Part shown: one piece after another, positions 13,830 to 20,679 of the stretch
Numbering within the stretch: the stretch's first letter is position 1
Layout: every line of letters begins with the position of its first letter
Source: an uncultured Eubacteriales bacterium
GTDB taxonomy: Bacteria > Bacillota > Clostridia > Oscillospirales > Acutalibacteraceae
DNA length: 20,679 nt
Direction: 5' to 3'
NCBI GenBank assembly: GCA_900321515.1
Contig: ONWI01000231.1
Location: forward strand, 1 to 20,679
The notes under the pieces: generated by a model
Databases searched by the model: none
The model's input: the letters and a program-made list of their open reading frames with translations, nothing else
Told to the model about the DNA's origin: nothing
Made by a program: the position numbers and the translations under genes

Positions 13830-14909
13830 ATGGTGAAAAACAAAAACAGTCGCGTCTTTAGCGGCACTGTAATAATTCTGACTGTATTCGCGATGCTTAT
13901 AGTCGCAAATATTCTGTCACTGACATTCCTTCCTGTTTACGCGGGAAACAGCGTATCGCAGTCCGACGCCGTTTCGGCAACCGATAATCCCTCCGTCAAC
14001 AGGATAAACGTAGTCGAACATCCTCTGAGACCAATGGCGTCAGGAATGCTGACACATGTGACGTCAAGCGGCGCGTCAATAACCGTCGCCCAGCTCTTCC
14101 AGGAACTCAATCTCCAGAGCGACGCGTCCAAGGTCAAGGGAATCACCTGCAACTCGCGGTATTTTGACGTAGATACAGGTACCGGCGGCGCCAGGGTCAT
14201 TAACACCCTGCGCTCGTTTGACACGCTCGAAATGCTTTCCTTTGAGTTCGAGGACGGCACATCACTTCCCGTCATATTCAAGGACGGTCTTTACGTCACC
14301 AATCTTACTCCGCTCTGCACCGATATGAGCATCCTGATAAACGGCAAGACATTCTCCAGCAATTCTCAGGAAACTTACGACGAGACAATACCGGTCAGCG
14401 GAAAGAAGTACTACGATCTGTCCATAAACTTTGCCGAACTGCCCGACATGCAGTTTTCGGATTTTGAGCAGCTTCAGTTCAAGCTACCGGACGGCTTCAC
14501 GCTGCCGGATAACTTCAATGACCTCAACCATACGTTCACCATCAACATGGGACTCGGCGGCAAGCTCAAGGACAATAAGATCTTCTACGACAAAACCACA
14601 AACAAAGTCCTGGTGGAATGGTACCGCGATGACGCAACCGCTTTCAACAACTTCAGAGGCTCCAGTACCGCAAAATTCACTCTTGTGCTCTCGGGCAATC
14701 TCAACCCCAACTTCGGTAAGCTGATTTTTTCCACAGACAAGATAATCTCCCTCAAACAGGAAAATCTGCACAACGCCACATTTGAGGAAACGGGCAACAC
14801 GGTCCGCATCGTGGGCGACAGCGACCCGAGCGACAACGAAGCGTTCGCATGGGTGTCAGGCATCGAATTTTCCGATATAGAAAAAATGTCATCGAGACCA
14901 AAAACGTAA
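13830..14909 (+). CDS. Large surface adhesin, N-terminal part (frame breaks at 14881-14886)
   Basis: A 359-aa open frame with GGGGAGGA directly before the ATG. A signal peptide (about 1-38, VYA cleavage) is followed by Thr/Ser-rich sequence and adhesin-like beta-rich domains (DLSINFAELPDMQFSDFEQLQFKLP from about 193). The frame ends in a stop at 14907. The natural continuation lies in the -1 frame: reading shifts after GAA-AAA at 14880-14885, so the last seven residues (MSSRPKT) are probably spurious. Joined with the next entry the protein would be about 1,881 aa. Without the shift the product would be secreted and lack a sorting signal. It could be a mutation, a sequencing or assembly error, phase variation, or recoding. 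Confidence 0.8.
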   Translation: MVKNKNSRVFSGTVIILTVFAMLIVANILSLTFLPVYAGNSVSQSDAVSATDNPSVNRINVVEHPLRPMASGMLTHVTSSGASITVAQLFQELNLQSDASKVKGITCNSRYFDVDTGTGGARVINTLRSFDTLEMLSFEFEDGTSLPVIFKDGLYVTNLTPLCTDMSILINGKTFSSNSQETYDETIPVSGKKYYDLSINFAELPDMQFSDFEQLQFKLPDGFTLPDNFNDLNHTFTINMGLGGKLKDNKIFYDKTTNKVLVEWYRDDATAFNNFRGSSTAKFTLVLSGNLNPNFGKLIFSTDKIISLKQENLHNATFEETGNTVRIVGDSDPSDNEAFAWVSGIEFSDIEKMSSRPKT

Positions 14910-17900
14910 GAAGAAACGGCGACCCATTCACCGACATCACCTGGCAGGTCATCACCAACCGCGACGCCATGATAAGCCTTGCCGGTTCGCAGCTCACCGA
15001 CGTGATGAGCGAGACGGCTATGAAATACTCCCATTATTCCGGCGAAGGCATCACGGTAAAATGCTACGACAAAAACGGCGATCTCGCCGCGGCAAGAAAT
15101 ATTCCGTGGGAAGACCTCGGCATAGATGTTGAGAATGCCTCGACATTCACGTATAATATTCCCCAGACCGATCCGCCATACAAGTATGTGATGGAATACA
15201 AAACCTCGTCGGGCACCATGGATCTCACCGAACAGGAATACGTTTCAAATACCGTCACCGGCAAATGCGGCATAGCCGAAGCGGGTCAGCTCCTCAATCC
15301 CCCCAACGGAGGAAACATAGCGGTTTCAAAAAGCGCCACCAATATCGGCACCAACCGCGTCACATGGGAAGTCAAGGTGGATATCAGAGAGGACGCCCTC
15401 GACGGTACCATCAAGCTCTCTGAGGCGCAGGCAAATGACAAGGGCGAGATAACTAACCTCTATTATCTGCCTATCCGGTACATTCCCGCGGCTACCGCCG
15501 CCGACGGCACCAAGCTGGTTGACAGAAACTGCCAGGAGGCGCTCGAAAGCCTTGAAATCACAGGTCTGGAGCAGGGCGAAAAGGTCAGGGGCTACTATTA
15601 CTACGACGACAAAAAACAGACCTATTACGACTCCGACCCGTCCATGTGGCATGACGGAGTGCTTACCATGTCGGGATTCCAGAGCAGCACAAGCGAACGG
15701 TGGCCAAGCAACAAGTTCTATATGTTCTTCTACAAGGACTACGACATGAACCCCGGTCTGAATCACCCCGAGGACGGCACGGAGAAACGATTGATCACCA
15801 TCCGCATGAACAATTCATTCCCGATCGGATGGGCAAATTACGCAAGGGATTACATCAACGCTTCCGAAACCTATCGCCCCGGCATCTTTACCCACAACAA
15901 CTGGGTCGTGGTCAACGGCGTAAAGGCGACGGCAGCCTTCAATACCCAGCCGACCAGCATATATAAGCACGTCCTCAACGACGGCGTAAACAACACTTCG
16001 ATAAACCCTGTCACCACCCTGAAAATCGGAGACTCCCAGACCGGTACGGAACAAACCATAACATATCCGGTCTACCGTTTCACCGTTTCAGTCAACGGCA
16101 TTTACTCAAACGACCAGATAGTCATAGACGACACCTTTGACACTTCGCTTTTCAAGCTGTTTGACAAGGAAGATTTCGGCGGCAGCAGGTCATTTGTCGA
16201 AAAGACGGACGAAGAGGGCAATCACGAATACAGATGGATCAACTGGATGATGCCGCAATTCGGAGGCAAGTCCGAAATAGGCTGGAACGGCGCGGGCGGT
16301 ACGGAAGGTTTCACCTATCGCACGGATAATCAGAACGCCGATCCCGATCTCAACCACACGACCGACAGCGTCGTCAACGGCGTGAGGGTAATCGAAAACG
16401 ACGACGTAAAGGTTCAGGAAACCTCCCAGGGACTCAGGTTCACCTTCAAGAATATGGACAGATTCAGGAAGGCGAACGGACAGTATTACAATTTCTATAT
16501 TGTTGACTACTATCTTGTTCCACGCAGTGTGGCGGCTCTTGCCGAGATCGAACGCCGCATAGCGGCCGATGAAACCAAGACTGCGCCCATCACCAACACC
16601 GCGACTTTCCGCGAAAATAAGACCACCGCAATAACCTATCTTACGCACAAGAACGATCTGGAGCCGGTCACAAAGACATTCGCCAAAATGGGCACCTCGA
16701 CCGACGATGACGGCGAACAGCATCCGAGAATCAAATTCCGGATCAATATCAATCCGGGCAGGATAGCGCTCAACGATGGCAACGATATGGAAGTCACAGA
16801 TACCTATTCGTCCTCGCTGTCGGTGGATTACAGATCAGTCAAGGTGACCACCAATCCCGAACATAAGATCAGCTTCGATTACAGCGGCAATGTGGGCAGA
16901 TTCATCATACCCGACAACACTCACGTCATCATCGACTACGAAGCTACCATCATCTCACCGCCGGAAGAAAACAAGGATACCGTTCCCTTCAGCAACTCGG
17001 TTGACGTTAACGGCTTTTCCGCCAAAATCTCCGACGAAGCGAGCGTGTCGGTAAAGTCAAACGGCGAAGCTATCACCCCCGAAATATTCATCTTCAAGTA
17101 CCGCACCAATCACATGGAAAAAGGCCTCAACGGCGCAGTGTTCGAGCTGCTCGATGAAAATAAGCAGCCGATCATTGTAAATCAAAAGCCCTTCCATATG
17201 ACCTCCGAACACGACGCACAGACAGGCAAGGACGGTCAGATTCACCTGAAGCTCAGCCAGACAGATCACGGCTTTACCCTCTCTCCCGACAAATTCTATT
17301 ACATCCACGAGATAACCCCGCCGACAGGCTATTACGGCAGCAACGTGTATTATCAGTTCAAAATACGCACCGACGGCACTGTCAACTACTCCAGCCGCGA
17401 ATACCTCAACGGCGATACGCTCAACGTGCGCAATTCTCCAATGTACATCAACGTCAACCTCAATAAATGCATCGACGGAAATGTAAAGTTCACATCCGAT
17501 GACCTCTCGCTTCTGAGCTTCAAGCTTGAAAAGCTCAACCAGACAACCAATCTGTGGGAGCCGTACGGTCAGGACGGAGAATACCAGAATATTAAATACA
17601 CCTCATTCCAATCGTCAGGAGGCGTATCAACCACACTTCTCCAAAACCTCGGACTGGGCAAATACAGAATCACTGAGTCCGGCAACGAACAGATCAAGGC
17701 ACGCCACAGCGGTTCCGACGCGTATGTGATGTACGAGTGGGAAGACAACTCCAAAGGCACTACTTCCATAGCGGAATTCGAGATCACAAGCGATCATCTC
17801 GACAAGGCCGAAGACAGAACCATAACATTTACCAACACGTTCTCCACCGAAACGGTGGACCGAAAAGCCTCAAAGAAATGGTACGACACCGAAGGCAATG

Positions 17901-19474
17901 AGATCAACTGGCCCAAGGGCGTGAAGGTCGTGCTGAACGTGGTCACCTTTGACAACGGAATGCCCGGCAACACACCCGTCAAATCGGTTGAACTCGACGG
18001 CGTGGCAGACGACAGCGGCGAGTTTGTCGCAGGAACGGCATCATTCAACGAACTGCCGAAATACCAGGCAGACGGACATACGCCTCAGCAGTACGCTGTA
18101 GTGGAGTCCACTGAATTTGCCGGTTACGAATCAGATTATGATTACTACATTCTGCCCAACAGCCAGGAGGCAGTGGTCATTAAAAACACCAAGTTTTACA
18201 CAACCCTCAGAGTCAACAAAAAATGGCTCGGCGCCGTTCCGCAGAACGCGACAGCCACCATCTGTCTGTGGGGATATCCCCAGGACGGTTCGGAGTCCGA
18301 CGCGAAAGCGCTCTCCACACTGACCGTCACCGCCTCACAGAACTGTGAGAGCGCAACACAGGCTCAGGGCGGCACCCAGTGGGTTGTCAGATTCGACAAG
18401 GTTCCCGTTACCAACGACGCGGACGTTCCTCTGAAATATTTCTTTACGGAGCTGAACTGCTCGCCCGGTTACGAAGCGTCATATCCGTCCGACGGAACAT
18501 CTTCTCCTGTGAACGGCGTCATTACCAACGCCATAGCCAAGACCTCGTTCACGGTGACGAAGCAATGGCGCAATACAGCCGAAAATCTCTGGCCCGCCGA
18601 AAAGGAGATAAATCTGACGGTCAGACGCGCCAAAGCAGGCAGCGCGCAGGCAGATTCCTTCTCGATCGCGTGTAAAATGACGTCTGACGGCTGTCAGCCT
18701 GTCGGCACTCTGCCGGAAGGCGCATCTATCCAATTCCAGAACAAGGGAAGCGGGAAGTATTATCTTGAGATCACAGGTCTTGACAAATACGCTTCCGACG
18801 GCATTCTCTGGAATTATTATGTGACCGAAGGAGCGCTGGAAGGCTTCACGCCGGTCTATCAGGACGAATATTACTCCGATGTAACCGCGTCCCGAGGAAA
18901 CGCGCCCAACGGCGGTTATATCATCAACACCGGCGAGGTCTACAGCCTGACCGTGAGCAAGAACGTCACCGGCAACTTCAGCGACCGCAAGTATTACTTC
19001 ACCTTCACCATTCACATCGAGGACGAAGACGGCAATCCGTTTGAGGGCACTCTCGGATATGAAAAGACCGGTGCGCCCACCGGAGGCGTGGACGACGCAC
19101 TCACATTCACAGGCGGCAGCGCGACCTTTACCCTCTGCCACAACGAATCAATCACATTCAGCAAGATTCCCGGCACCCTGATTTATTCAGTTGCGGAGGA
19201 ACGCAGCGGCGCGAGAGGATATACCGTTCAGTCCTCCCTGAACGGCACGCCCCGCAAGCCAAGCGATTCTCAATATGTAAATTACGGTCCGTTGCGCGAC
19301 ACTTCAGGCAAGATACTTAGCTCGCAGAGAATCTCCTACACCAACGACAAGAGCCGTATCATTCCAACCGGTCTGGAACTCCAGACTGCCGGTTCCGTGG
19401 TGTTGTTCCTGCTCTTTACATTCGGTCTTGCGTATGTTATGCTGAGACGCAGAAAAGACAGCGACACGGAATGA
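14849..19474 (+). CDS. Large surface adhesin, C-terminal part: SpaA and Cna-B domains, IIPTG sorting signal
   Basis: A 1,541-aa open frame that continues the previous gene; authentic sequence begins at about 14885 (NVIETKNV). The ATG at 14849 has no ribosome binding site and its first 12 residues are the shadow of the upstream frame. Long Ig-like adhesin regions (about 13-740) include SKSATNIGTNRVTWEVKVDI and VTKTFAKMG repeats. A SpaA-type domain lies at about 743-840 (LNGAVFELLDE ... IHEITPPTGYYG), then a linker domain. Three Cna-B-type domains start at KKWYDTEGNEINWP (about 1007), VNKKWLGAVP (about 1122) and VTKQWRNTAENLWP (about 1235). A final FctA-like domain begins TVSKNVTGNFSDRKYYF (about 1370). 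It ends in IIPTG (1504-1508), a hydrophobic stretch and RRRKDSDTE. This resembles the EVPTG/VVPTG motifs of streptococcal FCT pilus proteins. It is probably the pilus-tip or cell-wall adhesin. Confidence 0.85.
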   Translation: MGVRHRIFRYRKNVIETKNVRRNGDPFTDITWQVITNRDAMISLAGSQLTDVMSETAMKYSHYSGEGITVKCYDKNGDLAAARNIPWEDLGIDVENASTFTYNIPQTDPPYKYVMEYKTSSGTMDLTEQEYVSNTVTGKCGIAEAGQLLNPPNGGNIAVSKSATNIGTNRVTWEVKVDIREDALDGTIKLSEAQANDKGEITNLYYLPIRYIPAATAADGTKLVDRNCQEALESLEITGLEQGEKVRGYYYYDDKKQTYYDSDPSMWHDGVLTMSGFQSSTSERWPSNKFYMFFYKDYDMNPGLNHPEDGTEKRLITIRMNNSFPIGWANYARDYINASETYRPGIFTHNNWVVVNGVKATAAFNTQPTSIYKHVLNDGVNNTSINPVTTLKIGDSQTGTEQTITYPVYRFTVSVNGIYSNDQIVIDDTFDTSLFKLFDKEDFGGSRSFVEKTDEEGNHEYRWINWMMPQFGGKSEIGWNGAGGTEGFTYRTDNQNADPDLNHTTDSVVNGVRVIENDDVKVQETSQGLRFTFKNMDRFRKANGQYYNFYIVDYYLVPRSVAALAEIERRIAADETKTAPITNTATFRENKTTAITYLTHKNDLEPVTKTFAKMGTSTDDDGEQHPRIKFRININPGRIALNDGNDMEVTDTYSSSLSVDYRSVKVTTNPEHKISFDYSGNVGRFIIPDNTHVIIDYEATIISPPEENKDTVPFSNSVDVNGFSAKISDEASVSVKSNGEAITPEIFIFKYRTNHMEKGLNGAVFELLDENKQPIIVNQKPFHMTSEHDAQTGKDGQIHLKLSQTDHGFTLSPDKFYYIHEITPPTGYYGSNVYYQFKIRTDGTVNYSSREYLNGDTLNVRNSPMYINVNLNKCIDGNVKFTSDDLSLLSFKLEKLNQTTNLWEPYGQDGEYQNIKYTSFQSSGGVSTTLLQNLGLGKYRITESGNEQIKARHSGSDAYVMYEWEDNSKGTTSIAEFEITSDHLDKAEDRTITFTNTFSTETVDRKASKKWYDTEGNEINWPKGVKVVLNVVTFDNGMPGNTPVKSVELDGVADDSGEFVAGTASFNELPKYQADGHTPQQYAVVESTEFAGYESDYDYYILPNSQEAVVIKNTKFYTTLRVNKKWLGAVPQNATATICLWGYPQDGSESDAKALSTLTVTASQNCESATQAQGGTQWVVRFDKVPVTNDADVPLKYFFTELNCSPGYEASYPSDGTSSPVNGVITNAIAKTSFTVTKQWRNTAENLWPAEKEINLTVRRAKAGSAQADSFSIACKMTSDGCQPVGTLPEGASIQFQNKGSGKYYLEITGLDKYASDGILWNYYVTEGALEGFTPVYQDEYYSDVTASRGNAPNGGYIINTGEVYSLTVSKNVTGNFSDRKYYFTFTIHIEDEDGNPFEGTLGYEKTGAPTGGVDDALTFTGGSATFTLCHNESITFSKIPGTLIYSVAEERSGARGYTVQSSLNGTPRKPSDSQYVNYGPLRDTSGKILSSQRISYTNDKSRIIPTGLELQTAGSVVLFLLFTFGLAYVMLRRRKDSDTE
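14881..14886 (+). other. A6 tract at the adhesin frame break
   Basis: Six adenines preceded by G and followed by TG. One extra A here, or a -1 slip of a Lys-tRNA from AAA to AAA, joins the two adhesin frames seamlessly. Confidence 0.75.
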
Positions 19475-19497
19475 CAAAAACCGCGTGACAAGTAAAC

Positions 19498-19544
19498 AAA
19501 ACCCGTCGGGGCAGACTTGACAGTCACAGCCCCGACGGGTTTTT
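19498..19544. terminator. Bidirectional intrinsic terminator between adhesin and LPQTG-sortase genes
   Basis: A perfect 12-bp GC-rich stem (19501-19512 with 19529-19540), extended by three A-T pairs, with a 16-nt loop and T-runs on the plus strand. A/T-rich flanks allow use from both sides. It lies 24 nt after the adhesin stop codon. Confidence 0.9.
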
Positions 19545-19559
19545 GCTTTGTATATTTTT

Positions 19560-20679
19560 TCAGAAAAACACATATTCCGAGTGAATAATATTATTGTCGT
19601 GCGGTTCAAAGCTCACCAGTGAACATCTGACCGTAACTCTGCGGCTGCCGCCTACCGTGCAGGTAAAGAGCGACAGTTCGTAGTCCGAATCGGTCATCTC
19701 ATCGCAGGCTCCCGGATAAAGCTCGGTGACCTCCTCCACCTTGTAGCGGAAAATGTCGCCGTTCATAGCGGTAACCGTCACATCATTGCCCTTGACAAGG
19801 CGCTTGATGCCGCCGAAATGGGCGCTGTAGTTGTGTCCGCATATCACCAGATTGTCGGTGTAAGCCGAACCGGCATAGCGACAGGGAGACCTGCGCAGTC
19901 CCGGATAGCTCCACTCATTTCTTACAGGTAAATCCAGGGATAGCGCTGGAATTTCAATCATTGCCGCGAAATCGGTGCCCTGTATGCTCATGACCGGCAT
20001 TTCGGTGATGCTTTTGGGATTTTCTCCGCGTAAGGAGGAAGTTTTTTCCGAATTATCGCCGTTATCGGGCAGCACACGCATCACCATTCCACGCTCACTC
20101 GCAGCGTCGGAACCGGCACGGGCGTCGTCCCACGCGTTGTACATCACCAGACAAATCGACGAGCTGACCAGCAGAATGCCTGTCAGAAGCATTGCGCCTC
20201 CCTTGGTGCCCTTGCTTCGGGTTTTGCCGTTTTTGCCCTTTTTGCCGGAGAATACGCCGACGAGGAACACGCCAAAACCCAGAGCCGCGAATACAGGCAC
20301 CGGCCACCATAGTACACCCGTCTGGGGAAGAATCGGATCCTTCTTCTTTGTTGAACCGTCGTTGTCCGGAGAAGTAGGATCTGTGCCCTGCTTTGAGGTC
20401 GGACCGCCACTTGGATCCGTGCTCGGATCGGTACTCGGATCGGTGCTGGGATTGGTGCTGGGATCTGTGCTGGGATCGGTATCGTTGGTCTTTTTCTGCC
20501 AGATGGCATAAACGGTGTAATTGGGAGTATCGGGATCGAATTGAATGGTGGAAAATCCATCGGTTGCGTCAGACTGAATATTCCATCCCAAAAACGTATA
20601 TCCGTCCGCCTCCGGCACTCTGTCTGACAGCAAGTAGCTGTTCTCTTGCGGTGTTCCGTCTCCGCTGGCGCCCTTGACA
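19560..20679 (-). CDS. LPQTG surface protein fused to a complete sortase domain (5' end outside window)
   Basis: An open frame runs from the right window edge to the stop at 19560, at least 372 aa. In order it holds: part of an InlB/Listeria-Bacteroides repeat (YTFLGWN ... YTVYAIW); six DPST-type tetrapeptides; LPQTG (20330-20316) with a hydrophobic segment and basic KKGKNGKTRSK; a second hydrophobic segment starting at M (20192); and a sortase domain. The sortase has catalytic His in ICGHNYSAHF (codon 19835), Cys in LFTCT (codon 19661) and Arg in RRVTVRC (about 19640). Topologically both the surface part and the sortase would be outside. An internal ATG at 20192 has AAGGGAGG about four nt upstream, so a stand-alone sortase of about 210 aa could also be made. 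It converges on the adhesin gene. Confidence 0.85.
   Translation of the reverse strand, partial: VKGASGDGTPQENSYLLSDRVPEADGYTFLGWNIQSDATDGFSTIQFDPDTPNYTVYAIWQKKTNDTDPSTDPSTNPSTDPSTDPSTDPSGGPTSKQGTDPTSPDNDGSTKKKDPILPQTGVLWWPVPVFAALGFGVFLVGVFSGKKGKNGKTRSKGTKGGAMLLTGILLVSSSICLVMYNAWDDARAGSDAASERGMVMRVLPDNGDNSEKTSSLRGENPKSITEMPVMSIQGTDFAAMIEIPALSLDLPVRNEWSYPGLRRSPCRYAGSAYTDNLVICGHNYSAHFGGIKRLVKGNDVTVTAMNGDIFRYKVEEVTELYPGACDEMTDSDYELSLFTCTVGGSRRVTVRCSLVSFEPHDNNIIHSEYVFF
20406..20477 (-). repeat. 12-bp tandem repeat encoding DPST units
   Basis: Six 12-bp units encode DPST/NPST/DPSG and form a spacer between the InlB-like repeat and the LPQTG signal, as is usual for wall-spanning stalks. Confidence 0.85.

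Noticed and set aside
14849..14884. An independent start codon for the large adhesin frame.
   Set aside because: There is no ribosome binding site, and the first 12 residues are the shadow of the upstream adhesin frame; continuity across the A6 tract explains the data better.
18479..19141. A 220-aa minus-strand frame inside the adhesin gene.
   Set aside because: It is antisense to Cna-B domains. Long antisense frames are common in such codon-biased genes, and it has no plausible start or motif.
20406..20477. A short repeat array that might be taken for CRISPR.
   Set aside because: The units are 12 bp, directly adjacent, in frame and encode DPST; there are no spacers.

Overview
The window looks like a chromosomal segment of an anaerobic, Gram-positive Clostridia member, probably from the Oscillospiraceae/Ruminococcaceae. 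This rests on strong AGGAGG-type ribosome binding sites, sortase/LPxTG surface biology, an ApbE/FMN-binding extracytosolic flavin system, VanZ and CPBP proteins, GC-rich palindromic leader repeats and roughly balanced base composition. The assignment is inference; no rRNA or tRNA gene is present.

Left part (1-9.3 kb): housekeeping and membrane genes in short operons. A leader repeat (about 1-234) precedes a QueG-like Fe-S protein (262-975) and a polytopic membrane protein (993-1841). Beyond a bidirectional terminator lies a minus-strand M48 peptidase / CPBP protease operon (3991-1921) with its own promoter. An M28 aminopeptidase with an inserted membrane hairpin (5132-4173) and a cupin (5753-5328) follow, each with a clear sigma-A type promoter. 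A second copy of the leader repeat (about 5968-6215) precedes an acylphosphatase (6240-6512), with exactly the same 219-nt spacing from repeat core to start codon. Next, on the minus strand, are ApbE flavin transferase (9270-8413) and its likely target, a NapH-like membrane iron-sulfur protein with two FMN-binding domains (8361-6574).

Middle (9.3-10.85 kb): a VanZ-family protein with a small membrane protein upstream, driven from a promoter inside an AT-rich 610-bp divergent intergenic region.

Right part (10.85-20.68 kb): a surface pilus/adhesin locus. It comprises a small FctA-type pilin (LPRTG), a signal-peptidase homologue that has lost both catalytic residues (SipA-like), a larger FctA-type pilin (IPSTG), the C-terminal half of a class B sortase, and a giant Cna-B/SpaA-domain adhesin (IIPTG) whose frame is broken at an A6 run. 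Convergent to it, and running off the right edge, is an unusual gene that joins an LPQTG surface protein to a complete sortase domain in one reading frame. The component set (tip adhesin, SipA, FctA, class B sortase) resembles the FCT pilus islands of Streptococcus pyogenes, with several departures described in the findings.
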